DNA of 32,390 bases. Source: an uncultured Solobacterium sp. (GTDB taxonomy: Bacteria; Bacillota_I; Bacilli_A; Erysipelotrichales; Erysipelotrichaceae). A model generated the notes under the pieces. The model worked only from the letters and a program-made list of their open reading frames with translations. It was not told where the DNA came from and did not search any database. Where the stretch lies: positions 1 to 32,390 of the forward strand of contig URCJ01000023.1 in NCBI GenBank assembly GCA_900546285.1, in the 5' to 3' direction. Positions 14,636 through 23,534 of the stretch are shown in pieces (within the stretch, counting starts at the first letter, position 1; each line of letters begins with the position of its first letter). Made by a program: the position numbers and the translations under genes.

Positions 14636-16297
14636 TTATTCACCCTTTTCTAGAGCTAATGTTCTAGTAGTTAAATCGCAAACTTCTGTTGGGCCATAGT
14701 ATTGGATAGCACCTGGATAAGTATAAGCAGTTTCCTTAGCCCATGCATCTCTATGTGCTTCGAAGTACTTGAATGGTTTACCTTCAAGTTCAACTAGAGC
14801 CTTCTTAATAACTGGCTTATCTTCACCGTGTCTTCTTTCCATGTTCATCATCTTAGTGATAGGCATACCACCAGCTACCCATTCTTCAGCAGGTTTAGAT
14901 AAGTTAGAAACCTTTGATAAGTAACCGTTGTATCCGTATTGGATTAACATAAATGCGTTATAACCTAAAGAATAGCAGTAGTCAGCATCGAAGTTAGAAG
15001 GGAATGCACATCTACCTTCATAACCAAAGAAGTGATGAAGAGGGTTGTACTTACCATTGTAAGTTCCAGCAGCCTTTCTTTCATCTAACTTAGCCTTAAC
15101 AAGAGCTGAGAATAACTTTTCAGATTCAATTAATGAAACTTGAACGTTACCATGTGGGTCTCTTTCTAAGAATAATTGTTGTTGGATGTTTTCAGGAAGA
15201 ATCTTAAATACATTCATTGCATCAACACTTAGACCATTTTCAATGAAAGCATACTTTTCTTTCCAAGAATTTAAAGCGTTGAAAGCTTCAGCCTTTTCAC
15301 CAGCAAGTAATTCATTGATTTCCTTAATTAATGCAGAGAATTCAGGAACAAATTCAACAACACCTTCAGGGATAATAACAACACCGAAGTTCATACCATT
15401 GTTAGCACGGACATTTACAGAATCTGCAATATAGTCAGCGATTGAAGATAAAGACATCTTCTTAGCAGCAACTTCTTCAGAAATTAAACAAACGTTAGGT
15501 TGAGTTTCTAAAGCGCATTCAAGAGCTACATGAGATGCACTTCTACCCATAACCTTAATGAAATGCCAGTACTTCTTAGCACTATTAGCATCTCTTTCAA
15601 TATTACCAATTAATTCAGAATAAGTCTTAGTAGCAGTATCGAAACCGAAAGAACATTCGATATCTTCGTTCTTTAAGTCACCATCGATAGTCTTTGGACA
15701 ACCGATAACTTGAACACCTGTTTCATGAGCTGCAAAGTATTCAGCTAAAACAGCAGCGTTAGTGTTTGAATCATCACCACCGATAATAACGATAGCAGTG
15801 ATACCGTGTTTCTTACAAACTTCAGCAGCAACCTTGAATTGTTCCTCAGTTTCTAACTTAGTTCTACCAGAACCGATGATATCGAAACCGCCAGTGTTTC
15901 TGAATTGGTTGATGTATTCATCATCAAATACTAAATAATCGTCATCAATTAAGCCACTTGGACCATTCTTGAAACCATATAATTCATTTTCAGCATTAGT
16001 AGCCTTTAAAGCATCATATAAACCACAAACAACATTGTGACCACCAGGTGCTTGACCACCTGATAAGATAACACCTACAACTTGTTTCTTAGCAACACTA
16101 GTATTAGCACCCTTTTCGAAAGTGATTTCCTTCTTACCATAAGTATTAGGGAATAAAGCCTTAATCTTTTCTTGGTCAGCTACTGAACAAGTTTCTTCTC
16201 CCTCTTTTACACAAATTTCATTGATACCATGTCTTAACATACCTGGTAACTTTGGACTATATTCTAGTCTAAATTTTTGAAGTGGTGAAATATTCAT
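14636..16297 (-). CDS. pfp: Diphosphate-fructose-6-phosphate 1-phosphotransferase
   Basis: A 553-residue, long-form PPi-dependent phosphofructokinase that interconverts fructose 6-phosphate and fructose 1,6-bisphosphate using pyrophosphate instead of ATP. SGGQAPGGHN (79-88) binds phosphate; GGDDSNTNA (173 onward) has Asp where ATP enzymes have Gly, and PKTIDGDL (201-208) carries the Lys typical of PPi enzymes. GRSASHVALEC and FGYEGRCAFPSNFD complete the site. The length fits the plant-beta/long bacterial clade. AAAGGAG precedes the ATG. It has a TAAAAT-like element in the 43-base gap after prmC, so it may have its own promoter. Confidence 0.95.
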   Translation of the reverse strand: MNISPLQKFRLEYSPKLPGMLRHGINEICVKEGEETCSVADQEKIKALFPNTYGKKEITFEKGANTSVAKKQVVGVILSGGQAPGGHNVVCGLYDALKATNAENELYGFKNGPSGLIDDDYLVFDDEYINQFRNTGGFDIIGSGRTKLETEEQFKVAAEVCKKHGITAIVIIGGDDSNTNAAVLAEYFAAHETGVQVIGCPKTIDGDLKNEDIECSFGFDTATKTYSELIGNIERDANSAKKYWHFIKVMGRSASHVALECALETQPNVCLISEEVAAKKMSLSSIADYIADSVNVRANNGMNFGVVIIPEGVVEFVPEFSALIKEINELLAGEKAEAFNALNSWKEKYAFIENGLSVDAMNVFKILPENIQQQLFLERDPHGNVQVSLIESEKLFSALVKAKLDERKAAGTYNGKYNPLHHFFGYEGRCAFPSNFDADYCYSLGYNAFMLIQYGYNGYLSKVSNLSKPAEEWVAGGMPITKMMNMERRHGEDKPVIKKALVELEGKPFKYFEAHRDAWAKETAYTYPGAIQYYGPTEVCDLTTRTLALEKGE

Positions 16298-16340
16298 CTT
16301 TTCTTTTTCTCCTTTAAATACCTAACTATTTTATCATTCA

Positions 16341-17174
16341 TTAGAGTTTAATGAACAACATCCTATCTTTCTTATTAATATCCTTAAATACTTCTACATA
16401 TGCATCCTTGAAATATTCATGAGCCAAAGCTGTTAATCTTTCTCTTTGGTCATAGCCTATTTCAAAGAACATCATACCGTTTTCTTTCATTATCTTAGAA
16501 GCATTCTCAAATATAATGCGATAGAATCTTAAACCATCCTCACCACCAAACAAGGCTACATGAGGTTCATAATCCTTAACACTTGGATCTAATATCTCAT
16601 CTTGTTTAATATATGGCGGGTTAGAAACTAAGATATCTAACTTAATATTGTTTTCAATATATGGATCTAACATAGAACCTTGTAAGAATCTGATATCAGC
16701 ATCATTATTCTTAGCATTTAGTTTAGCTACCTCTAATGCTTCAAAAGAAATATCACTAGCACAAACATTTAGATTGTCTTCTTCCTTCTTTAGTGCAATC
16801 GCAATAGCACCACTACCAGTACCAACATCAGCTAAATCTATTTTTTGGCCCTTATAATATTCATCATATTTAGATAAGATAAGACCTACTAATTCTTCAG
16901 TTTCAAAACGAGGAATTAGAACATTTTGATTAACAGTCATCTTATATCCATAGAAGTATGAATAACCCAGTACATAGTTTAAAGGTTCGTTTAAGCATAA
17001 CTTTTCAACACCCTTGATAAATAGTTCTTTAACTTCCTTATCAGCCTCAAGATCTTTATCCATATAAAGGTAAATTCCCTTGTCATTACACAATTCAAAA
17101 AGAAAAGCCCTTAATGTTTCCTTATCATTAAAGACTTTCTTATATTCGTTTAATAAATCATTATAACTGCTCAT
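16341..17174 (-). CDS. prmC: Release factor glutamine methyltransferase PrmC
   Basis: A 277-residue SAM-dependent methyltransferase that modifies the glutamine of the GGQ motif in release factors. N-terminal helical substrate domain (~1-80), then the Rossmann-like domain with DVGTGSGAIAIAL (116-128) for SAM and the diagnostic NPPY (185-188). It directly follows prfA, its substrate gene, overlapping it by 14 bases. Normal length. Confidence 0.95.
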   Translation of the reverse strand: MSSYNDLLNEYKKVFNDKETLRAFLFELCNDKGIYLYMDKDLEADKEVKELFIKGVEKLCLNEPLNYVLGYSYFYGYKMTVNQNVLIPRFETEELVGLILSKYDEYYKGQKIDLADVGTGSGAIAIALKKEEDNLNVCASDISFEALEVAKLNAKNNDADIRFLQGSMLDPYIENNIKLDILVSNPPYIKQDEILDPSVKDYEPHVALFGGEDGLRFYRIIFENASKIMKENGMMFFEIGYDQRERLTALAHEYFKDAYVEVFKDINKKDRMLFIKL

Positions 17175-18237
17175 TTAAAAGCTTTTCCTGTTCTTCATTC
17201 TTGATAAGCGCATTAACAATATCATCAAGCTTGCCTTCCATGATTCTATCTAATTGGTTAATAGTCAAACCAATTCTATGATCAGTAACTCTATTTTGTG
17301 GATAGTTATAAGTTCTAATCTTTTCACTACGATCACCAGTACCAATCTTACTCTTACGAGCCTCGCCAGCTTCCTTTTCCTTTTGTTCCTTATAGAAGTT
17401 ATAAACACGAGCCTTAATAATTCTTAAAGCTGTTTCCTTATTAGCTAATTGGTTACGACCATCTTGACAGTTAACCGTAATACCAGTTGGAGTATGTACA
17501 ATTCTAACAGCACTATCAGTCTTGTTGATATGTTGACCACCAGCACCACTTGCACGGTGTGTTTCGATTTCTAAATCACTATCTGGAATTTCAACATCTT
17601 CGTCTTCTACATCAGGTAATACAAAAACAGTTGCAGTTGATGTGTGAACTCTACCTTGTGTTTCAGTCTTAGGAACTCTTTGTACACGGTGAGCACCTGA
17701 TTCAAATTTAAAGTGTCTATATGCATCTTGTCCTTTAACTGAAAAGCTAATTAAGGCATAACCACCAGCTTCAGACTCACTAACTTCCATCACTTCAGTC
17801 TTGAAGCCCATGTTAGAAGCATAGTAGTTGTACATTCTATATAAGTCACCTGCGAAAATATTACCTTCATCACCACCAGCAGCACCTCTGATTTCAACTA
17901 GACAATCATAAGCGTCTTCTGGGTCTCTTGGAAGTAATAATTCATCAATATGAGCATTTAATTTTTCTAATTTTTCAGATGCCTCATCATATTCCATTTG
18001 AGCCATTTCTTTAAGCTCAGGATCGCTATCATTTAGCATTTCCTTAGCACCTTCAATATCACTATTTAATTTCTTATATTCTTGATAAGCGTCATAGGCA
18101 CCTTTTAAAGTAGCTTGTTCCTTAGAAAGCTTAGTAAAAGCTTTGACGTTAGAAACTACATCATCCTTAAGCATTTCTTCGCCAATTTCTAAATAACGCT
18201 TCTCAATACTATCAAGTTTTACTATTCTAGCATCCAT
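17161..18237 (-). CDS. prfA: Peptide chain release factor 1
   Basis: A 358-residue class I release factor that ends translation at UAA and UAG. The recognition region holds the tripeptide in RVPKTETQG (PKT at 189-191, where E. coli RF1 has PAT), and the catalytic loop is SGAGGQHINKTDSAVRI with GGQ at 233-235, the PrmC target. The N-terminal coiled helical domain (~1-105) distinguishes a full factor from GGQ-only homologues. Its ATG shares one base with the tdk stop (TAATG). Confidence 0.97.
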   Translation of the reverse strand: MDARIVKLDSIEKRYLEIGEEMLKDDVVSNVKAFTKLSKEQATLKGAYDAYQEYKKLNSDIEGAKEMLNDSDPELKEMAQMEYDEASEKLEKLNAHIDELLLPRDPEDAYDCLVEIRGAAGGDEGNIFAGDLYRMYNYYASNMGFKTEVMEVSESEAGGYALISFSVKGQDAYRHFKFESGAHRVQRVPKTETQGRVHTSTATVFVLPDVEDEDVEIPDSDLEIETHRASGAGGQHINKTDSAVRIVHTPTGITVNCQDGRNQLANKETALRIIKARVYNFYKEQKEKEAGEARKSKIGTGDRSEKIRTYNYPQNRVTDHRIGLTINQLDRIMEGKLDDIVNALIKNEEQEKLLNEQL

Positions 18238-18833
18238 TAATATACCTCTGGCTCGGGTTTACCGACAACCTCATGACATTTACGGCATCTTGCTTCATAA
18301 CTCTCAGAAGCACCAACAAGTACGATTGGATCTTTATACTTAGCTGGTTTGCCATTAATAATTCTTTGAGTTCTTGTAGCAGGAGCACCACACTTATTAC
18401 ATACAGCTGTAAGCTTAGTTACAAATTCAGCTTCAGCCATCAACTTAGGCATAGGACCAAAAGGTTCACCTCTGAAGTCTGTATCAAGGCCTGCAACCAT
18501 TACTCTAATACCACGATTAGCTAATACGTTACATACATCTGTTATACGTTCATCAAAGAATTGCACCTCATCAATCGCAACTACTTCTGTATCTTCTTTT
18601 GTAAGTTCTAAGATTTCTTGAGACTTAGATACTACAATACTTTCTACATTAGAACCTGCATGAGAAACAACTTTTGTGTTTGAATAACGATTATCAATAA
18701 CCGGCTTAAAAACCTGGATCTTCTTATTGGCAAATTCCAATACTTTAACCCTTCTAATTAATTCCTCTGTTTTACCTGCGAACATACAGCCAGAGATAGT
18801 TTCTAACCAACCATCGGCATATCTTTGATACAT
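18237..18833 (-). CDS. tdk: Thymidine kinase
   Basis: A 198-residue type II thymidine kinase that makes dTMP from salvaged thymidine. P-loop GCMFAGKT (15-22), Walker B IDEVQFF (87-93), zinc site from Cys145, Cys148, Cys183 and Cys186, and the lasso-loop region around ESYEARCRKC. AAAGGAG precedes the ATG. It follows rpmE after a strong terminator and probably has its own promoter (CATAATAT element near 18860), heading tdk-prfA-prmC. Confidence 0.96.
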   Translation of the reverse strand: MYQRYADGWLETISGCMFAGKTEELIRRVKVLEFANKKIQVFKPVIDNRYSNTKVVSHAGSNVESIVVSKSQEILELTKEDTEVVAIDEVQFFDERITDVCNVLANRGIRVMVAGLDTDFRGEPFGPMPKLMAEAEFVTKLTAVCNKCGAPATRTQRIINGKPAKYKDPIVLVGASESYEARCRKCHEVVGKPEPEVY

Positions 18834-18867
18834 ATTGTTAACTCCTTTACCTTCCTATATTATGCCA

Positions 18868-18893
18868 CAAAAAAGTAAGGTTTTAACCTTACT
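18868..18893 (-). terminator. Rho-independent terminator of rpmE
   Basis: AGTAAGGTT and AACCTTACT form a perfect stem followed on the minus strand by six T. The left arm includes the rpmE stop codon. It separates rpmE from tdk. Confidence 0.88.
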
Positions 18894-19101
18894 ATTTTGT
18901 ACCGTATTTCTTATTGAACTTTTCAATTCTACCAGCAGCTGCTGTAAATCTTTGTCTACCTGTATAGAATGGATGACACTTTGAACAAGTATCTACCTTG
19001 ATTGTGTCGCCCTTAACAGTTGAGCTTGATTCAAATTCAGCACCACAGCCTGCACATACTACCTTAACCTTATGGTAGTCTGGATGAATACCTTCTCTCA
19101 T
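18892..19101 (-). CDS. rpmE: 50S ribosomal protein L31 (zinc-binding type)
   Basis: A 69-residue L31 of the cysteine-containing type: CAGC at residues 16-19 and CSKCHPFYTGRQRF at about 38-51. The cysteines bind zinc, so this form is the one used when zinc is available, in contrast to the cysteine-free paralogue. GGAGGAGG precedes the ATG. A hairpin at 19119-19141 just upstream may control translation. It sits upstream of tdk-prfA-prmC as in other Firmicutes. Confidence 0.97.
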   Translation of the reverse strand: MREGIHPDYHKVKVVCAGCGAEFESSSTVKGDTIKVDTCSKCHPFYTGRQRFTAAAGRIEKFNKKYGTK

Positions 19102-19118
19102 TTCTTTCCTCCTCCACG

Positions 19119-19141
19119 CCTAAGGCCTTGTAGACCTTAAG
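19119..19141 (-). promoter_or_regulatory. rpmE leader hairpin, candidate L31 autoregulatory site
   Basis: On the minus strand CTTAAGGTC pairs with GGCCTTAGG (9 bp, with G-U pairs) around TACAA, two bases upstream of the GGAGGAGG ribosome site. Leaders for L31 are known in Firmicutes; identity with that class is untested here. A possible promoter TTGAAT-16-TATCAT starts in the last codons of the upstream gene. Confidence 0.5.
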
Positions 19142-19175
19142 AAAGTTCGCTAATACATGATATCACGATTATTCC

Positions 19176-19976
19176 CTAATTCAAAGGGTTTTTAGTTGCA
19201 TCATAGCCAAAATACTTATTAGAAAGTTCGCTTAAGCTACCATCTTCTCTTAATTCTTCAATAATCTTATTAACTTCTTCGATTAAAGTCTTGCTGTAGT
19301 CACCCTTGCAAGAGGCAACAACTGTTTTTTCAGGCTCCGTTTCATCTACAATCTTGATGCCTGCATTATCGCCCTTTTCTCTAATATAATCATTAAATAC
19401 TGATAAAGAATTAATTGTACAATCTGCGTCACCTCTTTGAAGTAATTGAATAGTATCCGCAAAAGTAGTTATATACTTTGTAGTTGCACCATATTCTTCA
19501 CCCATTTGTGCATAACTAGAACCTGGTGAATTAGTATTGACCTTACCCTTAATATCCTCAAAAGACTTAATATCATCATTACTTTCTAAGACAATTAGAA
19601 CTGTTTGATCATATAGATAAGGTGTTGAGAAATTAAAAGATTGTGCTCTTTCTTCAGAATAAGTAATACCATTAATACCTAAGTCAAAAGAACCTGATTG
19701 AACACCAGCCAAGATTGAATCCCAGTCAGTTTCCTTATATTCAACCTTAACACCTAACTTATCCGCAATCATCTTGCCAAGTTCAACATCAAAGCCAACT
19801 AATTCATTAGTTTCTTCATCATGGTAAGTATAAGGAGACCAGTCGCCTTCAGTTGCAACAATTAGAGTTCCTCTTTCCTTAATTACACTTAATAAATCTT
19901 TATTATCGTTTACTTCTTGTTTACCACAAGCTGTTAAACTTAATAATATAACTAACAACACAATAATCTTTTTCAT
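19176..19976 (-). CDS. Amino-acid ABC transporter substrate-binding lipoprotein
   Basis: A 266-residue family 3 solute-binding protein. The signal peptide ends at lipobox LTAC (Cys17), then the ligand domain with EGDWSPYTYHDEETNELVGFDVELGKMIADKLGV, typical of polar amino-acid and cystine binders, and NSPGSSYAQMGEE. It captures the amino acid outside the cell. It is last in the operon permease-ATPase-binding protein, starting in an ATGA overlap. The Rrf2-type operator upstream favours cystine or another sulfur amino acid, but this is inference. Confidence 0.92.
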   Translation of the reverse strand: MKKIIVLLVILLSLTACGKQEVNDNKDLLSVIKERGTLIVATEGDWSPYTYHDEETNELVGFDVELGKMIADKLGVKVEYKETDWDSILAGVQSGSFDLGINGITYSEERAQSFNFSTPYLYDQTVLIVLESNDDIKSFEDIKGKVNTNSPGSSYAQMGEEYGATTKYITTFADTIQLLQRGDADCTINSLSVFNDYIREKGDNAGIKIVDETEPEKTVVASCKGDYSKTLIEEVNKIIEELREDGSLSELSNKYFGYDATKNPLN

Positions 19977-20716
19977 TTAAAGTCTCCTTCCACATTATTT
20001 ATAAAACGTTTAATACGTTCATTTTTTTGATTATTAAAGAACGAATCAGTATCACTATCACAAATCACTTCACCCTTATCTAAGAAAATAATACGATTAG
20101 ATACATTACGGGCAAAAGCCATCTCATGAGTAACTACTACCATTGTTACTTTTTCCTTAGCTAAGTCTTTCATAACCCCCAATACTTCATTAGTTAATTC
20201 AGGATCTAAAGAACTTGTTGGTTCATCAAAGTAAATAACTTCCGGTTTATAAGCCAAAGCACGAGCAATCGATACACGTTGTTGCTGACCGCCTGATAAA
20301 GATATCGGATAATAATCTAACTTATCTCCCATACCAACTTTATTTAAGGCATCAACAGCTATTTCCCTGGCTATTTTCTTATCCATCTTTCTAACAGTAA
20401 CCAAACCTTCCATGACATTCTCTAATGCAGTCTTATTTAAAAATAAGTTATAGTTTTGAAACACAAAACCAGTTTTCATACGCAAGTTAGCTATATCACT
20501 CTTTTTCATATTAGCTAAATCATACTCTTTATCATCAAAAACTAGAGTACCCTTATCAGATTCTGTTAAAAAATTTATACAACGTAAGATAGTTGTCTTA
20601 CCACCGCCAGAAGATCCAAGTATAGCAATCACATCACCATTATTTATCTTAAAGTTAATACCTTTTAAAACTTCATTATCACCAAAAGATTTATGAAGAT
20701 CTTTTACTTCAATCAT
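19973..20716 (-). CDS. Amino-acid ABC transporter ATP-binding protein
   Basis: A 247-residue ATPase of the polar amino-acid (GlnQ/TcyN-like) group. Walker A GSSGGGKTT (34-42), Q-loop FQNYNLFLNKTALENV, signature LSGGQQQR, Walker B VIYFDEPTSSLDP and switch His in VTHEMAFARNV. It drives the permease encoded just upstream. ATGA overlaps on both sides show tight coupling of the three genes. Confidence 0.94.
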   Translation of the reverse strand: MIEVKDLHKSFGDNEVLKGINFKINNGDVIAILGSSGGGKTTILRCINFLTESDKGTLVFDDKEYDLANMKKSDIANLRMKTGFVFQNYNLFLNKTALENVMEGLVTVRKMDKKIAREIAVDALNKVGMGDKLDYYPISLSGGQQQRVSIARALAYKPEVIYFDEPTSSLDPELTNEVLGVMKDLAKEKVTMVVVTHEMAFARNVSNRIIFLDKGEVICDSDTDSFFNNQKNERIKRFINNVEGDFK

Positions 20717-21384
20717 CTTACACCTCCATAGAAGTTTAAACGCTTCTCAATTTTCTTTTGTGCAATAGATACAATCGAACAAAACAACAAGTAAATAACT
20801 GCAGCTTCAAGATATAAGACAAATGGTTCAAATACTCTACCATTAACTATTTGAGCTTGTCTAAACATTTCCACTACCGTAATAGTTGATGCCATTGATG
20901 AGTCTTTGATTAACGCAATAAAAGAGTTCATCAAAGATGGGAAGGCAGTACGTAATGCTTGTGGTAAGATGATTCTCATCATAATTTGTAGATAATTCAT
21001 GCCCACACAATATCCTGCTTCCATTTGACCACTTGGTACCGCTTCTAAAGATGCCCTCATAGTCTCCGACATATATGCGCCCTCATTTAGTCCTAATACC
21101 AAAATAGCACAGACAATTGGATCTAGTTTGATGCCTAATGATGGTAGACCATAAAAGAAGATATATAGTTGAACCAATAAGGGTGTACCTCTTACAATCC
21201 ATACATAAAATCTTGATAATGGTGTTAATACCTTTATATGGGCAAATTGAATAAAGGCTACAAGTACTGATATTAAAAAAGCTAAGATAAAAGAAGCTAG
21301 GGAAACAGGTATGGTTACCTTTAGTCCTAGTTCTAATATTTTAGGAAATGAGTTAATAATAATATTTAATAAACGTTCATCCAT
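20713..21384 (-). CDS. Amino-acid ABC transporter permease
   Basis: A 223-residue HisM/TcyL-type permease with about five helices. The family motif is in RFYVWIVRGTPLLVQLYIFFYGLP, and the coupling EAA loop in EAVPSGQMEAGYCVGMNYLQIMMRIILPQALR. A single permease gene suggests a homodimer. It is the first gene of the operon, 34 bases from the predicted -10, and its AGGTAGGA ribosome site lies inside the second Rrf2-type operator at 21388-21414, so a bound regulator could also hinder initiation. Confidence 0.93.
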   Translation of the reverse strand: MDERLLNIIINSFPKILELGLKVTIPVSLASFILAFLISVLVAFIQFAHIKVLTPLSRFYVWIVRGTPLLVQLYIFFYGLPSLGIKLDPIVCAILVLGLNEGAYMSETMRASLEAVPSGQMEAGYCVGMNYLQIMMRIILPQALRTAFPSLMNSFIALIKDSSMASTITVVEMFRQAQIVNGRVFEPFVLYLEAAVIYLLFCSIVSIAQKKIEKRLNFYGGVR

Positions 21385-21387
21385 TTT

Positions 21388-21414
21388 TAATTCCTACCTT
21401 TTATATAGGTAATT
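21388..21414. promoter_or_regulatory. Second Rrf2-type operator copy
   Basis: TCCTACCTT-N5-ATAGGTAATT closely matches the operator at 21429-21457, 41 bp away (about four helical turns), and lies just downstream of the transcription start, covering the permease ribosome site. Confidence 0.6.
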
Positions 21415-21417
21415 CAA

Positions 21418-21446
21418 ATTATATTTTCTATATCCTACCTTGTCAA
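21418..21446 (-). promoter_or_regulatory. Consensus sigma-A promoter of the amino-acid ABC operon
   Basis: On the minus strand -35 TTGACA (21446-21441), a 17-base spacer and -10 TATAAT (21423-21418): a perfect consensus. The -35 lies inside the operator at 21429-21457. Such a strong promoter under an overlapping site suggests tight repression. Confidence 0.9.
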
Positions 21447-21457
21447 TAGGAATTAAA
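21429..21457. promoter_or_regulatory. Rrf2-type operator overlapping the ABC operon -35
   Basis: A 29-bp block identical to 29877-29905 before the Rrf2 gene. Its core is the inverted repeat TCCTA-N9-TAGGA. Binding by the Rrf2 protein encoded at 29923 is inferred from the shared sequence and position. Confidence 0.75.
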
Positions 21458-21503
21458 AAAACACTATCAACAGGGAAGAATGAATGAAATGTCAATAGTG
21501 TTT
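21455..21503 (-). terminator. Terminator of the sugar/polyol operon
   Basis: On the minus strand AAACACTATTGAC pairs with GTTGATAGTGTTT (13 bp including two G-U) around a 19-base loop, followed by seven T. It lies after the iron alcohol dehydrogenase gene and abuts the ABC operon operator. Confidence 0.8.
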
Positions 21504-21530
21504 AAGTATAACAAAACTTATGTAGTTTTA

Positions 21531-22712
21531 TTATTTAGCTAATTTGTAGACTTCTATAATGTCTTTTTCGTTTAGTTGTATACCCTTACCTATGTGGTCA
21601 GTATGTGAATCAGCAATTCCTTGTTTTGCGCACGCTTCAAAACAGTTCTCATCAATGCCTACTTCATGTAGATACAAAGGTAAGCCAATTTCTTTTATAA
21701 AATGACGGAAATTATTTATACCCTCTTTTACAGTTTCTTCAGGATGATCAAAATACATCTTTGCCCCAAAGCACTTTACACAAAGTCTAGTAAACAATGG
21801 CAGATTATGCTTGTAAGAATATTCCATCCATGCAGGAAATAAGATAGCTAACATTTCCCCATGTGTCCTATGGAATCTTCCAGTCATTGGTTTTTCCAAG
21901 TTATGAACACAATATCCTCTATCAGCGCCCATAGTGATTACATCCTCAAGTGGAATATAAGCACATCTAGCGATATTAGCCCTTGCTGTATAGTCTTTAG
22001 GGTTAACCAATGCTTTTTTAACATTAATCATTACATCATTTATGACACCTTCGTATGCAGAAAGATAAAATTCACTATCTTTTGGAGCACAAAAATAATC
22101 TTCCATTGAATGCGAAATTATATCAAAACAGCCGGCAGCTGTTTGAAACTTAGGAAGTGTATATGTTAATTCTGGATTAATAATAGCGAAATCAAATCGC
22201 ATTTCATCCGCAAAAACACAAGTTTTACGTTCTGGTTCTACCGTATCATCGCGCCATACTGCAGCAGTACTAACATCACTACCAGTTCCAGGCATTGTAA
22301 CAATTACACCATGTTTAAGAACAGGTGTTTTGATTTTTTCAAACCTAGGATGATCCCATATATCTCCATCATAATAAGCACCACAGGCAATATATTTAGT
22401 GGAGTCCATGGTAGAGCCACCGCCTACCGCTAAAATAAAATCAATATTGTTTTCCCTAACAAGCCTGCAGCCCTCTTTCATTAAAGATAGCTTAGGATTT
22501 GGAACTACACCGCCTAGTTCAAACACTTCAAAACCATCATCAAGTAATATTTTTTTGATTTTATTTATCAAAGGAAGAATAAAATTGCCACTATCATAAT
22601 GGATTAAAACTTTTTTAGCTCCATATTCTTTTATTATCTCACCAACTTTTTCATCGGTGTTTTTACCAAAAATTATTTTATTAGGATTATATTGTACATA
22701 ATTATTCAACAT
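21531..22712 (-). CDS. Iron-containing alcohol dehydrogenase
   Basis: A 393-residue type III alcohol dehydrogenase close to butanol dehydrogenases. NAD(P) binding: GGGSTMDSTK (~97-106) and MPGTGSDVS. Metal ligands lie in AAGCFDIISHSMEDYF (Asp, His) and HNLEKPMTGRFHRTHGE (two His). It probably reduces an aldehyde to an alcohol with NAD(P)H. It is the last gene of the PTS/aldolase operon and is followed by a strong terminator. Its likely role is to remove the aldehyde left after aldol cleavage and regenerate NAD(P)+; the substrate is unknown. Confidence 0.92.
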   Translation of the reverse strand: MLNNYVQYNPNKIIFGKNTDEKVGEIIKEYGAKKVLIHYDSGNFILPLINKIKKILLDDGFEVFELGGVVPNPKLSLMKEGCRLVRENNIDFILAVGGGSTMDSTKYIACGAYYDGDIWDHPRFEKIKTPVLKHGVIVTMPGTGSDVSTAAVWRDDTVEPERKTCVFADEMRFDFAIINPELTYTLPKFQTAAGCFDIISHSMEDYFCAPKDSEFYLSAYEGVINDVMINVKKALVNPKDYTARANIARCAYIPLEDVITMGADRGYCVHNLEKPMTGRFHRTHGEMLAILFPAWMEYSYKHNLPLFTRLCVKCFGAKMYFDHPEETVKEGINNFRHFIKEIGLPLYLHEVGIDENCFEACAKQGIADSHTDHIGKGIQLNEKDIIEVYKLAK

Positions 22713-22724
22713 AAAAGTATCTCC

Positions 22725-23534
22725 TTAATATTCATAATCAGACTTTTTAATATTGATAATCTTACGATAATGATTACTCAAAGACTTATTTATTCCATCT
22801 AACCAATTATCATTAAGCTTATCTAATACTCGCCCACCATCAATAACTTTATTAACGTATGATATTAATTCATCATAATTCAATTCTTCTAATGAATTTG
22901 ATTCTATTTTCATTACGCTTAAAACGTCATTTAAGTTTTTTAGATATTCATCGCAATCAATATTATATTTATCTAAGTAGCACATACATTCAAGTGGTGT
23001 ATATGTAATACCAAAATGAGCAGTTATTGCGACCAAATCTACAATTTCAGATCCAACAATTGATTCACCTACATAAACAGCGGGATTTGATAAACATTTA
23101 AGTTCTTCTTCTATACTCTTAAATACTTTTTCATCCCCTGAATATAGTAGTTTGCCATATTTAGTTCCCACTTCTCCCTGATAAGTTAAAATAGTTGCAT
23201 CTAAATATTTAGCACCTAACTTTTCAAAATACTCTTGAGTGCTAATAACTTCACTTGGAACCTCACTAGAAGTGTTTACAACGATCTTATTGCTTATATC
23301 ATTAACATTTTCAAAAGCTTTTAAAACAATTTTGTCATTCGGAAGAGACAAAACTATAAAGTCACAATCCAAAGCATCATTAATATCTCTAGAATATTTA
23401 GCACCTTTTTCAATATACTTTAAAGCATTTTTATCAACAACATCAACGATAAACACTTCATGCCCACCATTCATAAATGCTTCAACAATATTAGATCCCA
23501 TCATTCCGCAGCCAACACAAGTAATCTTAGCCAT
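22725..23534 (-). CDS. Imine reductase-like NAD(P)-binding oxidoreductase
   Basis: A 269-residue 6-phosphogluconate/3-hydroxyisobutyrate dehydrogenase superfamily protein. GCGMMG (8-13) binds the dinucleotide and Asp31 ends the second strand, which favours NAD(H). The catalytic Lys of hydroxyacid dehydrogenases is absent: at that position ESIVGSEIVDLVAI has Asp166, as in imine reductases. LDATILTYQGEVGT and LLYSGDE also resemble that family. It may reduce an imine or related C=N or C=O bond. It overlaps the shortened paralogue upstream by 8 bases. Substrate unknown; a beta-hydroxyacid dehydrogenase role is less likely. Confidence 0.75.
   Translation of the reverse strand: MAKITCVGCGMMGSNIVEAFMNGGHEVFIVDVVDKNALKYIEKGAKYSRDINDALDCDFIVLSLPNDKIVLKAFENVNDISNKIVVNTSSEVPSEVISTQEYFEKLGAKYLDATILTYQGEVGTKYGKLLYSGDEKVFKSIEEELKCLSNPAVYVGESIVGSEIVDLVAITAHFGITYTPLECMCYLDKYNIDCDEYLKNLNDVLSVMKIESNSLEELNYDELISYVNKVIDGGRVLDKLNDNWLDGINKSLSNHYRKIINIKKSDYEY

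Noticed and set aside
22725..23534. Ordinary 3-hydroxyisobutyrate dehydrogenase
   Set aside because: The catalytic Lys of that family is replaced by Asp166, and the surrounding motifs fit imine reductases better.
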